From JAIBJN01 sp963839745 (lineage in GTDB: Bacteria > Actinomycetota > Thermoleophilia > Gaiellales > Gaiellaceae): a stretch of DNA of 64,000 nt. Below are positions 50,638-59,900 of this stretch, piece after piece. The position numbers and the translations under genes are program-made. How positions within the stretch are numbered: the first letter of the stretch is position 1; every line of letters begins with the position of its first letter. Under the pieces are notes generated by a model, which was given only the letters and a program-made list of their open reading frames with translations, did not search any database and had not been told where the DNA came from. Location of the stretch: assembly GCA_963839745.1 (NCBI GenBank), contig CAWIWC010000010.1, forward strand, positions 248,001-312,000, read 5' to 3'.

Positions 50638-51381
50638 CTAGGGGGCGAGCAGACGCCGCACGGCGCGCGCGTGGCGGGCGGCCCGTGTGTCGGCAAGCTC
50701 GCCCGCCGGCAGCTCGACGACGAACGACGCGGTGCCCGGGAACGTGTGGTTCTGCCAGTTGGGCCCGGTCCCGCGCGGCCAGCGGATCGAGCCGTAGCGC
50801 TCACCTGCGAGGGTCGCGTAACGGCGAGCCTTCGCGCGGCTCTGACCCCACGCGCGGACGAGGTTCTGCGGCTGGTGGTACCAGATCGTCACGTCGGGCC
50901 GCACGCGGAGAATCAGCTGGCGGGCGATCCTCGTCTCTCGCTCTGACCAGGGGCGCGGCCCGGAGTACTCCGGATCCCAGCGCTGCCCGATCCTCGTCCA
51001 CTCGGAGGCGAAGTTCCGGTTGAGGTCGACGCCTCGCCCGTTCTGGCGCACGCCGAGGCGATGTCCGTCGGGGTTGAGGTCGTGGACGATCCAGAGGTCG
51101 ATGTTCGTCGGGATCGGGCCGCGGGCGAGCCGGCGGGTGATCTCGATCCCCTCGCACTCGTTCCCGTGGATGCAGCCGAAGACGAGGACCTTGCGCGGGC
51201 TCGAGAAGTCACCGAAGCGGTGAACGCGGATCACGCGCAGCTGCTCCGAGCGCCCGATCGCCTTGTGGTATTCGTCCGCGCTCGCCGTCGGCGGGAACGC
51301 GAGCAGCAGGGCGGACGTCAGCAGGGCGGCGACCACGACGGCTTGTACGGCGCGAGGGGCGGTGTAGGTCCGGGACCCCAT
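50638..51381 (-). CDS. Secreted M14-family zinc carboxypeptidase (MpaA-like)
   Basis: The 247-residue protein has a signal peptide (VVVAALLTSALLLAFPPTASA) and an M14 zinc site: VFGCIHGNECEG (HxxE), LNPDG, DLNRNFASEW, WYHQPQN with the third His, and the catalytic Glu in VVELPAGE. MpaA-type enzymes cut the gamma-D-Glu-diaminopimelate bond of muropeptides, so a cell-wall role is likely. ATG 51381 gives the natural signal length. It diverges from a murein endopeptidase gene across 31 bp, consistent with shared control. Confidence 0.82.
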   Translation of the reverse strand: MGSRTYTAPRAVQAVVVAALLTSALLLAFPPTASADEYHKAIGRSEQLRVIRVHRFGDFSSPRKVLVFGCIHGNECEGIEITRRLARGPIPTNIDLWIVHDLNPDGHRLGVRQNGRGVDLNRNFASEWTRIGQRWDPEYSGPRPWSERETRIARQLILRVRPDVTIWYHQPQNLVRAWGQSRAKARRYATLAGERYGSIRWPRGTGPNWQNHTFPGTASFVVELPAGELADTRAARHARAVRRLLAP

Positions 51382-51412
51382 CTCGGTCGTCCAGCGTACC
51401 CAGGAGACCCGC

Positions 51413-52060
51413 GTGAGAACCATCGCCGGCATCTTCGCGCTCGCCTGCGCCTTCGCCGCGCCGGCTGCCGCCTACCTGGACTCGGGTGCGGGACGGCCGC
51501 TGCTGCTGGTGGAGCCGCCCCCGGTCGTCGAGCCGGTCGTCTGGCGCGACTCCGTGGCGCTCGGCACGCCCTCCGCCGGCCGGCTGGTGCGCGGCGTCCG
51601 GCTTCCGGCCGAGCGCGCCGAGCTCTTCACCTGGGACCCCGTGCGGCGCGAGCAGCCGAACCGTGCGTGGCGGAGGTGGGGCACCGACCGTCTCGTGCGG
51701 ATCGTGCTTCGCGTCGTCCGCGAGTATGCAGCCGCGCATCCGAAGGCGCCCCGGGTCGGCATCGGCGACCTCAGCCGGCCGCGGGGAGGCCCGTTCGGGC
51801 CCAAGCACGCGTCGCACCAGAACGGGCTCGACGTCGATGTGTACTACCCGCGCCTCGACCGCCGCGAGCGGCCGCCCAGGCGCGTCGACCAGATCGATCG
51901 GCGTCTCGCACAGGACCTGGTCGACCGCTTCGTGCGCGCAGGCGCGGAGATCGTCTACGTCGGTCCGCTCACGGGTTTCACGGGGCCGCCGGGGATCGTG
52001 CAGGCCCTCTGGAACCACGACAACCACCTGCATGCGCGATTCGCTGCTAAGACTGACTGA
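51413..52060 (+). CDS. Penicillin-insensitive murein endopeptidase-like (MepA/M74) protein
   Basis: The 215-residue protein begins with a signal peptide (IAGIFALACAFAAPAAAYLD). Its LAS-type metallopeptidase core shows VGIGDLSRPRGGPFGPKHAS, HQNGLDVDVYYPRLDRRERP and NHDNHLHARF, with the His/Asp/His zinc ligands. MepA enzymes cleave D-Ala-mDap crosslinks in peptidoglycan. It lies in an envelope cluster with the M14 peptidase and an unknown membrane protein six bases downstream. GTG 51413 is the start. Confidence 0.85.
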   Translation: MRTIAGIFALACAFAAPAAAYLDSGAGRPLLLVEPPPVVEPVVWRDSVALGTPSAGRLVRGVRLPAERAELFTWDPVRREQPNRAWRRWGTDRLVRIVLRVVREYAAAHPKAPRVGIGDLSRPRGGPFGPKHASHQNGLDVDVYYPRLDRRERPPRRVDQIDRRLAQDLVDRFVRAGAEIVYVGPLTGFTGPPGIVQALWNHDNHLHARFAAKTD

Positions 52061-52065
52061 GCGCC

Positions 52066-52929
52066 ATGCGCAGGATCGCCACCTGGCTGCTCGTGGGGGC
52101 CGTCGCCGCCCTGGGCGTCGCCGCTGCGGTGGATGCCCTCCGCGGCGACGTCGAGCCGGTCAGGGAAGCGCGCCCGCCTGAGACCACGACGACGACCCCG
52201 GACCTCACGGGCCAGGCCGGCCCCGCGGCTGCGCGTCTCCGCGACGCCAGGATCACCGGCGTCCTGACCTACGCCGACGACGACTGCCGACTGAGGGCGG
52301 TGTCGCTCCCCGACCTGGAGCCGGCGCGCGCCCCGTCGTTCGAGATGTGCCGGCCGCTCACCGACTCGAGCGGGCTCGGCACGGTCGACGGCGACGTTGT
52401 GTGGGCCGGCCTGGGCTACGGAGCGGTGCAAGTGGTGGTCAGCCGCGAGACGCTCGGGCGGGAAATCTCTCGTTGGCTCGCCGGGCCTGCTGCCGAGCGA
52501 CGAGGCCCATTCCGCGCCGTCCAGGCAGTTGGCCTCGGCCCGGACCGGCTGGTCGTTCTCGCCGATTCGACTGTCGATCCGACCGAGCGCGTCCTCGTCC
52601 TCCTCGAGCACGGGCGCGTGATTTTGGTCCAGCCGCGCTGGGTCGTGCGGGAAGCCCGTTTCATGCGTCCCAGCCCTCTGGGCACGTACTTCGCACTCTT
52701 CGGCCCCGACGGCGTGCGCCTCTTCGACCGCAACGCAGGCCCGCTCGCGCTGCCGGCCGCGGCGCGCGATCCTCAGGCGGTCGCGTGGTCGCCCGACGAG
52801 CGCTGGACCGCGCTCGCCACCGAGGACGCCGTCTACGTCTTCCCGTCCGAGGCGCCCTACGACCCAATGGTGCGTGTTCCGCTGGCCGTCCGCGACCTGG
52901 ACTGGGGCGGCGCGGAAAGAGGCTCTTAA
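52066..52929 (+). CDS. Hypothetical membrane-anchored protein with propeller-like repeats
   Basis: The 287-residue protein has an N-terminal anchor (LLVGAVAALGVAAAVDALRG), a Pro/Thr linker (PPETTTTTPDLTGQAGPAAA) and a soluble domain. Two cysteines (DDCRLRAV, EMCRPL) and blade-like segments such as VRLFDRNAGPLALPAA and VAWSPDERWTALATEDAVYV suggest a beta-propeller. The six-base spacing after the murein endopeptidase suggests one operon. No family is recognised; it resembles the outer part of the protein at 48501-49658 in style only. Confidence 0.65.
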   Translation: MRRIATWLLVGAVAALGVAAAVDALRGDVEPVREARPPETTTTTPDLTGQAGPAAARLRDARITGVLTYADDDCRLRAVSLPDLEPARAPSFEMCRPLTDSSGLGTVDGDVVWAGLGYGAVQVVVSRETLGREISRWLAGPAAERRGPFRAVQAVGLGPDRLVVLADSTVDPTERVLVLLEHGRVILVQPRWVVREARFMRPSPLGTYFALFGPDGVRLFDRNAGPLALPAAARDPQAVAWSPDERWTALATEDAVYVFPSEAPYDPMVRVPLAVRDLDWGGAERGS

Positions 52930-53030
52930 TCTAGGGGCACCCCGCCCTCCTCCCGCTTTCGAGCGTAACGCCGCGAAGCGCGCGCGTGGCGCGTGGATCG
53001 TGACGAGAGCGTGCCGCGCGCCCCGCGCCC

Positions 53031-53036
53031 TACAAT
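53031..53036 (+). promoter_or_regulatory. -10 hexamer TACAAT of the acyl-CoA dehydrogenase gene
   Basis: TACAAT ends six bases before GTG 53043, so transcription would begin at the start codon. No ribosome-binding site or -35 match is obvious. Confidence 0.45.
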
Positions 53037-53042
53037 CCCGCC

Positions 53043-54218
53043 GTGGGGTACGAGCCGCTCTCCGACGAGCAGCGCGAGATCCGCGACCTCATCCGCGCAC
53101 TCGCCCGCGAGCGCATCGCGCCGCGCGCTGCCGAGATCGACGAAACGGGCGAGTTCCCGTGGGACATGGTCAAGCTGCTGCGCGAGCACGAGATCCTCGG
53201 GTTGCCGTTCGAGGAGCGCTTCGGCGGCACGGGCACGGGAACGCTGATGGTGCTCGTCGCTATCGAGGAGATCTCGAAGGTCTGCGCGACCACCGGCCTG
53301 ATCCTGGCCCTCCAGGAGCTCGGCGCGCTCGCCATCAAGAACGACGGGAGCGAGGACCAGAAGGAGCGTTACCTGCCGAAGCTGGCCAGCGGCGAGTGGC
53401 TCCCGGCCTACGCGCTCACCGAGCCCGGCTCGGGCTCCGACGCAGCCGCGATGCGTTCCGAGGCCCGCCGCGAGGGCGACGAGTACGTCCTCAACGGCTC
53501 GAAGCGCTTCATCACCAACGCGGGCGTGGCGAGCCTCTACGTCGTCTTCGCCAAGACGGACCCGAAGGCCGGCCACAGCGGCATCTCGGCCTTCCTCGTC
53601 GAGAGCGACGCGCCCGGCTTCGAGGTCGGGCGGATCGAGCCGAAGATGGGCATCAAGGGCTCGACGACTGGCGAGGTCTTCTTCAACGAGTGCCGCATCC
53701 CCGCCGAGAACCGCCTGCTCGAGGAGGGCGACGGCTTCAGGGTGGCCATGCGGGTGCTCGACCGCTCGCGCCCCGGGATCGCCGCCCAGGCGCTCGGCAT
53801 CGCGCAGGGTGCGACCGACTACGCGCTCGAGTACGCGAAGACACGCGAGACGATGGGCAAGCCGATCGGCGAGCACCAGCTCATCGCCGCCAAGCTCGCC
53901 GAGATGGAGACGAAGTGCGAGGCGGCCCGCGGGCTGCTCTACAAGGTCGGCATGGCGATCGACGAGGGTGTCGAGCCGCTGACCAAGCTCTCCGCGATGG
54001 CGAAGCTCTTCTGCGGGGACACGGCGATGGAGGTCACGACCGAGGCCGTCCAGGTCCTCGGCGGCTACGGGTACATGAAGGAGTACCCGGTCGAGCGCAT
54101 GATGCGGGACGCCAAGATCACGCAGATCTACGAGGGCACGCAGGAGATCCAGCGCATCGTCATCGCCCGCGAGATGCTCCGCGAGACGCGGGCATCGCTC
54201 CTCGCCGGCGTCGCCTGA
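53043..54218 (+). CDS. Acyl-CoA dehydrogenase
   Basis: The 391-residue flavoenzyme follows the family pattern throughout: YALTEPGSGSDAAAMRSEAR (acyl-CoA binding), FITNAGVASLYVVFAKTD, GISAFLVESDAPGFEVG, VLDRSRPGIAAQALGIAQGA, the FAD motif QVLGGYGYMKEYPVERMMRD, and the catalytic-base segment ITQIYEGTQEIQRIVIAR. It introduces an alpha,beta double bond into acyl-CoAs in beta-oxidation or branched-chain amino acid breakdown, passing electrons to ETF. The chain-length preference is not evident. GTG 53043 follows a -10-like TACAAT with six bases between, suggesting a leaderless transcript. Confidence 0.93.
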   Translation: MGYEPLSDEQREIRDLIRALARERIAPRAAEIDETGEFPWDMVKLLREHEILGLPFEERFGGTGTGTLMVLVAIEEISKVCATTGLILALQELGALAIKNDGSEDQKERYLPKLASGEWLPAYALTEPGSGSDAAAMRSEARREGDEYVLNGSKRFITNAGVASLYVVFAKTDPKAGHSGISAFLVESDAPGFEVGRIEPKMGIKGSTTGEVFFNECRIPAENRLLEEGDGFRVAMRVLDRSRPGIAAQALGIAQGATDYALEYAKTRETMGKPIGEHQLIAAKLAEMETKCEAARGLLYKVGMAIDEGVEPLTKLSAMAKLFCGDTAMEVTTEAVQVLGGYGYMKEYPVERMMRDAKITQIYEGTQEIQRIVIAREMLRETRASLLAGVA

Positions 54219-54221
54219 CGG

Positions 54222-54797
54222 TTACTTCGAGGAGGCGGCCCTGAGCGACGCCTTGTAGGCGCGCTTCTTCTCCTGGTAGGCCTCGAGGGCCTCATAGGAG
54301 TCGACGTCGCCGAGCGTGGGGTGGTCTGGCGTGACGTCCTCCCAGCCGGGCGGGCGCACGCCGTAGCGCTTGACGAGGATCGCGATCAGCGAGCGCGCCT
54401 TCATCGGCCCGATGCCCGGAAGGTCGAGCAGGCGCTTCTCGAGGTCCTTGCCACTCTCGGCCTCGAGCCAGACGCGCTCGGCGCGGCCGCCGTAGTCCTC
54501 GGCGATCACGGCGCACAGCTCCTGCACGCGCCTCGCCATGTTCCCAGGGAAGCGGTGGATCGCGGGTCGCGTCCGGAAGGCCTCCTCCAGCTCGCCGGGG
54601 TCGGTGCCTGCGATGGTGGCGGCGTCGAGCGTCCCGAGCCGCCGGCGGATCTCGAGCGGCCCCGAGAACGCCTTCTGCACGGTCACCTGCTGGTCGAGCA
54701 CGAACCCGACCAGTAGCGCGAGCGGCTCCTCGGCGAGCAGCCGGTCGGCCTCGTCGTCGCCGGTGAAGTGCAGGTGCGTCGGGCGCGTGATCGCCAC
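54222..54797 (-). CDS. HhH-GPD-type base-excision DNA repair protein
   Basis: The 191-residue protein fits the HhH-GPD superfamily. An N-terminal helical segment with LALLVGFVLDQQVTVQKAF, the helix-hairpin-helix LLDLPGIGPMKARSLIAILV and the downstream DVTPDHPTLGDVDSYE, with the expected catalytic Asp region, support a DNA glycosylase-like fold. It is a short actinobacterial form that starts at GTG 54797 and lies nine bases after the M15-like gene on the same strand. The lesion repaired is unknown. Confidence 0.82.
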   Translation of the reverse strand: MAITRPTHLHFTGDDEADRLLAEEPLALLVGFVLDQQVTVQKAFSGPLEIRRRLGTLDAATIAGTDPGELEEAFRTRPAIHRFPGNMARRVQELCAVIAEDYGGRAERVWLEAESGKDLEKRLLDLPGIGPMKARSLIAILVKRYGVRPPGWEDVTPDHPTLGDVDSYEALEAYQEKKRAYKASLRAASSK

Positions 54798-54806
54798 GCC
54801 CCGATC

Positions 54807-55817
54807 TTACTTGGAGGCCTTCGCCTTCTTCGCCGTCTTCGTCGTCTTCGGCTTCTTGGACGCCTTGGAGGCGGCCGCCTTCTCCTTCTCGGCGGCCTCG
54901 GTCTGCCGCGCCAGCACGCGGTAGAGCGTGCCCCGGGTCTTCCGGTCGAATTCGCCGTCGCCCTTGATCTTGCGGTCCTTCTGGAACCGCTTGACGGCCG
55001 CCTCGACGAACCTGTCGTACCGCGGATGCGGGTGCTTCAGGTACGGCTTCCCCTTGGGGTCCACGACGATGCTGAGCGCCTTGCTCAGCCGCACGACCTC
55101 GGGGCCCCGGTCTCCGCGCTTGTAGTCGAGCTTCTCGCGCTCCTTCTGCTGGCGCAGGGCAACCTCGAGCTGCGTCGCGGTCTGCGAGCCGTACTTGCCG
55201 TCCTGTTTCTGGTGATGGTCGGCCTGGAAGCGCCGGACGGCCGCGACCACGAATCGGTCGTAGCGGAAGTGGTCCTGCTCGAGATAGGGCTCGGCTGTCT
55301 TCGGGCTCCGGAGGTTGGCGAGCTTCTGCGTGAACTCCTGGACCCGCTTCCCGGTGTCGCCCTTCTTCAGCTCGATCTCGAACTCGGGCGCCTTGCGGAA
55401 GTTCAGGTGGTGGGCTTCCCTGGGATTGTCCTGGTAGGTCACGGTCACGATCCAGCCCCGCTTCGCCGCCTCGCGGACGACCGGGCCGGGCGGGCTCCAG
55501 TCCATTCCCACCTGCCACGTCCTCGAGCCTGGATCCCGCGCCTGCCGGGGTAGGCCGCCCCGTCGTTCCGTCGCTCGTGCGTCGAGTAGCCGGGTGGGTT
55601 CGCCGGGTTGTAGCCGCGCAGCCGCTTGACCCAGCCGTCGTAGAGCTGCGCGCTGCGACATCTTCCTGTTTTCTTTGAGCAGCGGCTCGGCCTCCGACGA
55701 GCGATCGCACGAGCTGAGGGTGGCGCCGGTCTTCTCCTTGAGGAGCCGGATCTCGTCCGCCAGCTCGCGAGGGACCGGGCAGCGATCGATTACGTCGAAC
55801 TCGACCTTCTTAGCCAT
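54807..55817 (-). CDS. Probable peptidoglycan peptidase: M15-like domain plus two PG-binding modules (compensated frameshift)
   Basis: The frame from ATG 55817 stays open but is implausible between about 55640 and 55540. In the alternate frame that stretch reads LYDGWVKRLRGYNPANPPGY then STHERRNDGAAYPG, completing a metallopeptidase motif followed by WQVGMDW and REAHHLNFRK. A pair of opposite single-base errors therefore hides the active-site segment. After it come two peptidoglycan-binding modules (FVVAAVRRFQADHHQKQDGK and FVEAAVKRFQKDRKIKGDGE) and a Lys/Ala-rich tail (SKASKKPKTTKTAKKAKASK). No signal peptide is seen, as in phage-type lysins, so it may be phage-derived or exported otherwise. 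Confidence 0.6.
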   Translation of the reverse strand: MAKKVEFDVIDRCPVPRELADEIRLLKEKTGATLSSCDRSSEAEPLLKENRKMSQRAALRRLGQAAARLQPGEPTRLLDARATERRGGLPRQARDPGSRTWQVGMDWSPPGPVVREAAKRGWIVTVTYQDNPREAHHLNFRKAPEFEIELKKGDTGKRVQEFTQKLANLRSPKTAEPYLEQDHFRYDRFVVAAVRRFQADHHQKQDGKYGSQTATQLEVALRQQKEREKLDYKRGDRGPEVVRLSKALSIVVDPKGKPYLKHPHPRYDRFVEAAVKRFQKDRKIKGDGEFDRKTRGTLYRVLARQTEAAEKEKAAASKASKKPKTTKTAKKAKASK

Positions 55818-55873
55818 CTCGACCTCCCAGAGTCTGGGAGCAAGCGTACTCCTGTCCGAAGGGCACGACAACG

Positions 55874-55902
55874 TTGATACCTAGGTTTGCTATGTATAGA
55901 AT
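55874..55902 (+). promoter_or_regulatory. Sigma-70-type promoter of the PadR-HAAS operon
   Basis: TTGATA (55874-55879), a 17-bp spacer and TAGAAT (55897-55902) closely match the consensus, 12 bases before GTG 55915. The unusually AT-rich block GCTATGTATAGAATCTCTAA overlapping the -10 could be the PadR operator, allowing autoregulation. Confidence 0.65.
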
Positions 55903-55914
55903 CTCTAAGTACGA

Positions 55915-56229
55915 GTGAGCGAGCTCCACGGACATCTCGACCTCCTCGCCCTCGCGGTGCTCGCGGAGGCTCCGGCCCACGGCTACGCGGTCATCGAAGA
56001 GCTCCGGCGGCGGAGCGCGGGCGCCTTCGATCTCCCGGAGGGAACCGTGTATCCGGCGCTCCATCGGCTCGAGGCGTCAGGGTTCTTGACGAGCAGATGG
56101 GAGGCTCATGGCCGGCGCAGGCGGGTCTACAGGCTCACGCGCCGCGGGCGGGGCAGGCTCGAGCGCGGGCGGAGCGAGTGGAGCGCGTTCTCCGGCGCGG
56201 TCACCGCGGTCGTGGGCGAGGCTCGATGA
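55915..56229 (+). CDS. PadR-family transcriptional regulator
   Basis: The 104-residue winged-helix protein shows the family pattern: LDLLALAVLAEAPAHGYAVI, EELRRRSAGAFDLPEGTVYP, ALHRLEASGFLTSRWEAHGR and RRRVYRLTRRGRGRLE. PadR proteins repress membrane or efflux genes, often their own operon. It is coupled by ATGA to a HAAS-domain membrane protein, a frequent actinobacterial pairing, and has its own strong promoter. The effector is unknown. Confidence 0.92.
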   Translation: MSELHGHLDLLALAVLAEAPAHGYAVIEELRRRSAGAFDLPEGTVYPALHRLEASGFLTSRWEAHGRRRRVYRLTRRGRGRLERGRSEWSAFSGAVTAVVGEAR

Positions 56230-56861
56230 CCCTGAGCGACTACGTCGCCGCGCTGGCCGGCGAGCTCAGGGTCGGCCCGTTTCGCCGCCGCAGGATCCTG
56301 GCCGAAGTCGACGATCACCTGCGAGCCTCCGTCGACGAGCGCCTGGCCTCCGGCGTGCCTCGGGACGAGGCGGAGGAGGCAGCTCTGGCCCGGTTCGGCC
56401 CGGCCGAGGACCTCGCCGCGGGCTTCAACCGGCAATGGCGCCTCCGCACCAGGCTGGCAGCCGCCGCCGTGCTGGGCGGCGCAGGCGCACTCTTCGTAAC
56501 CGTCCAGCGCCTGATGGAGGGCTGGCTGCCGCCGGCGCCGTGGCCGGAGGATGCCGCACCCGCGGCGGTGGCCTGGCAGTCGGGCACCGCCGAGGCCTGC
56601 CTGTTCGTAGCGGTCGTCCTCGCCCTCCTCGCCCTGGCGGGCCGGCGGTGGTCGGCGGCCGCCGCGGGGGTCGCTCTGGTCGCCGTCGCGCTCGCCGCGG
56701 CGTTCGTCTCCCACTACGAGGTCGAACGGGCCGCTCTCGTTGTCGGCTCGCCCACGAACTGGGAGCTCGCCGGAGTCTGCGTGCTCCGCGCCGCCGCCCT
56801 CCTGCCGGCAGCGTTGCTCCTCGTCGGGCGCCTGCGCGTTCCGCGCGTTCTGCTGACCTGA
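56226..56861 (+). CDS. HAAS-domain (permease prefix) membrane protein
   Basis: The 211-residue product starts MTLSDYVAALAGELRVGPFR followed by RRRILAEVDDHLRASVDERL and EAEEAALARFGPAEDLAAGF, the HAAS signalling domain. Four or so membrane segments follow (e.g. ACLFVAVVLALLALAGRRWS, AAAAGVALVAVALAAAFVSH). HAAS proteins are typically the membrane partners of PadR regulators. ATG 56226 overlaps the PadR stop. Its signal or cargo is unknown. Confidence 0.85.
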   Translation: MTLSDYVAALAGELRVGPFRRRRILAEVDDHLRASVDERLASGVPRDEAEEAALARFGPAEDLAAGFNRQWRLRTRLAAAAVLGGAGALFVTVQRLMEGWLPPAPWPEDAAPAAVAWQSGTAEACLFVAVVLALLALAGRRWSAAAAGVALVAVALAAAFVSHYEVERAALVVGSPTNWELAGVCVLRAAALLPAALLLVGRLRVPRVLLT

Positions 56862-56904
56862 GCGGCTACGCGGCCGGGCGCTGCTGCGCCGGTAGGCTGG
56901 GATC

Positions 56905-59900
56905 GTGGAGCCGCTCGCACCCTTCACGCCGGCAGTCCGCACCTGGTTCGAGCGGACGTTCGACGGGCCGACGCCCGCGCAAGCGCAGGGCTGGCCGGCG
57001 ATTGCCTCGGGCCGGCATGTCCTCATCCAGGCGCCGACCGGCTCCGGGAAGACGCTCGCGGCCTTCCTCTGGGCGCTCGACCGCGCACGTCCCGGCGAGG
57101 GGACGCAGGTGCTCTACGTCAGCCCGCTCAAGGCCCTCAACTACGACGTCGAGCGCAACCTTCGCGGCCCGCTCGCCGGCATCGGGTCGGAGCTCTCCGT
57201 GGCCGTCCGCACCGGCGACACGCCGCCGAAGGAGCGCGCGGCGATGCTGAAGTCGCCGCCCGACATCCTGATCACGACGCCGGAGTCGCTCTTCCTCATG
57301 CTCACCTCGCGCGCTCGCGAGACGCTCGGCCGCGTCGAGGTCGTCATCGTCGACGAGGTGCACGCCGTCGCCGGCTCGAAGCGCGGTGCGCACCTGGCGC
57401 TCAGCCTCGAGCGGCTGGAGCGCTTGGTCGGCGAGCCCGTGCAGCGGGTCGGCCTCTCGGCCACCCAGCGGCCGCTCGAGGAGATCGGCCGCTTCGTCTC
57501 GGGCGGCAGACCGATCGAGCTCGTGGACGCCGGCACGCGCAAGGAGCTCGACCTTCGCGTCGTCGTGCCGCTGGAGGACATGCGAGAGCCCGGCGAGGGC
57601 GGCTCCATCTGGCCCTCGATCCACCCTGCCTTGCTCGAGCTCGTGCGGGAGCACCGCTCCACGATCGTCTTCGTCAACAACCGCCGGCTCGCCGAGCGCC
57701 TCGCGCTCCGCCTCAACGAGCTGGCCGAGACGGAGATTGCCCGCGCGCACCACGGGTCGCTGGCACGCGAGCAGCGGGTCGAGGTCGAGGAGCTGCTCAA
57801 GAAGGGCGAGATCCCGTGCCTCGTGGCCACCTCGTCGCTCGAGCTCGGGATCGACATGGGCGCCGTCGACCTCGTCATCCAGGTCGAGTCGCCCAAGTCG
57901 GTCGCGCGGGGGCTCCAGCGGGTCGGGCGGGCCGGGCATCGGCTGGACGAGGCCTCGAAGGGCCGCATCTTCCCGAAGTTCCGCGCCGATCTGCTCGAGT
58001 CGGCCGTCGTCGCGCAGCGCATGAAGGAGGGACTGATCGAGGAGACCCGCGTGCCGCGGAACCCGCTCGACGTGCTCGCGCAGCAGATCGTCGCCATCTG
58101 CGCTGAGGAGGAGATCGCGGTCGACGAGCTCCACGACCTCGTCCGTCGCGCGTGGCCGTTCCGCGACCTCTCCCGCGAGCAGCTCGAGAACGTCCTCGAC
58201 ATGCTCGCCGGGCGCTATCCGTCGGAGGAGTTCGCGGAGCTGCGGCCACGCATCACCTGGGATCGCTCCGCAGGGCTGGTGCGCGGACGCGAGGGCGCGC
58301 AGCGGCTCGCCGTCACGAACGCGGGCACGATCCCCGACCGCGGGCTGTTCGGCGTCCATCTCGTGGACGGCGGCGGCCGCGTCGGCGAGCTGGACGAGGA
58401 GATGGTTTACGAGGCGCGCGCGGGCCAGACGTTCCTGCTCGGCGCCTCGACGTGGCGGATCGAGGAGATCACGCGCGACCGCGTGCTCGTCTCCCCGGCG
58501 CCCGGCGTCCCCGGGCTCGTGCCCTTCTGGAAGGGCGAGGGCGTCGGGCGGCCGTACGAGCTGGGAGAGGCGATCGGCCGGGCCGGCCGCGAGCTGGTCG
58601 CGCTGCCGGACGCGAAGGCGCGCGATCGCCTCACGGGTGAGCACGAGCTGGACGAGCGGGCCGCCGGGAACCTCCTCACGTTCCTGCGCGAGCAGGAGCA
58701 GGCGACCGGCGTGCTCCCCTCCGACCGGACGATCGTGGTCGAGCGCTTCCGGGACGAGATCGGGGACTGGCGCCTCTGCATCCTCACGCCGTTCGGCGCG
58801 CGCGTGCACGCACCGTGGGCGCTGGCGCTCGCAGCGCGCCTGCGCGAGTCCCTGGGGCTCGAGGTGAACTTCATCTGGTCGGACGACGGGATCGCGCTGC
58901 ACCTGCCCGACGCAGACGCCCCGCCGCCGCTCGAGGAGCTGCTGGTCGGGCGGGACGAGCTCGACGACCTCGTCGTCGCCGAGCTCGGAGGCGCAGCGCT
59001 CTTCGGCGCGCGCTTCCGCGAGAATGCCGCCCGCGCGCTCCTCATCCCGCGCCGGCGGCCCGGGCAGCGCACGCCGCTCTGGCAGCAGCGCCTCAAGGCG
59101 CAGGGCCTCCTGCAGGTGGCGCGCCGCTATCCCGACTTCCCGGTTGTGCTCGAGACGTTCCGCGAGTGCCTCCAGGACGTCTTCGACCTTCCGGCCCTGC
59201 GCGCGCTCCTCGAGGCTCTGAGGCAGCGCCGCATCGACCTGGTCGAGGTCGAGACGCCGAGCGCCTCGCCCTTCGCGTCCTCGCTCCTCTTCGACTACGT
59301 CGCCACGTACATGTACGAGGACGACACGCCGCTCGCGGAGCGGCGCGCGCAGGCGCTCGCCCTCGACCGCGACCTGCTCAAGGAGCTCCTCGGCCAGGAG
59401 GAGCTGCGCGACCTGATCGACCGCGATGCCGTGGACGAGGTCGAGGAGCAGCTCCGCGGCCGCGCGGGCTCGCCCGACCAGCTTCACGACCTGCTCCTTC
59501 GCCGCGGCGACCTGGTGGCCGGCGAGTTCGACGAGGAGCTCGCCGCTACGCTCGAGGCCGAGCGGCGAGTCGTTCGCGTGCGCCTGGCCGGAGGCGAGCA
59601 CCTGATCGCCGCCGAGGACGCGGGCCGCTACCGCGACGCGCTCGGCGCGATGCCGCCCTCGGGCCTCCCCGATGCCTACCTCGACGGCGGGGAGGACCCG
59701 CTCGGCTGGATCCTGCGCCGCTTTGCCCGGGGCCGCGGTCCGTTCACGACCGCGGAGGTCGCGAGCCGCTTCGCGCTCGACCCCCTGCGGGCCGAGGAGA
59801 TCCTCGCGGGCCTCGACCTCGTCCGCGGCGAGCTGCGGCCGGGAGGCACGGAGCGCGAATGGTGCGACCCCGACGTGCTGCGCCGGCTGCGGCGCGCCAG

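Noticed and set aside
54804..54809. TAAGAT as a -10 box six bases before the HhH-GPD gene
   Set aside because: It overlaps the TAA stop of the preceding gene on the same strand, so co-transcription explains the spacing better.
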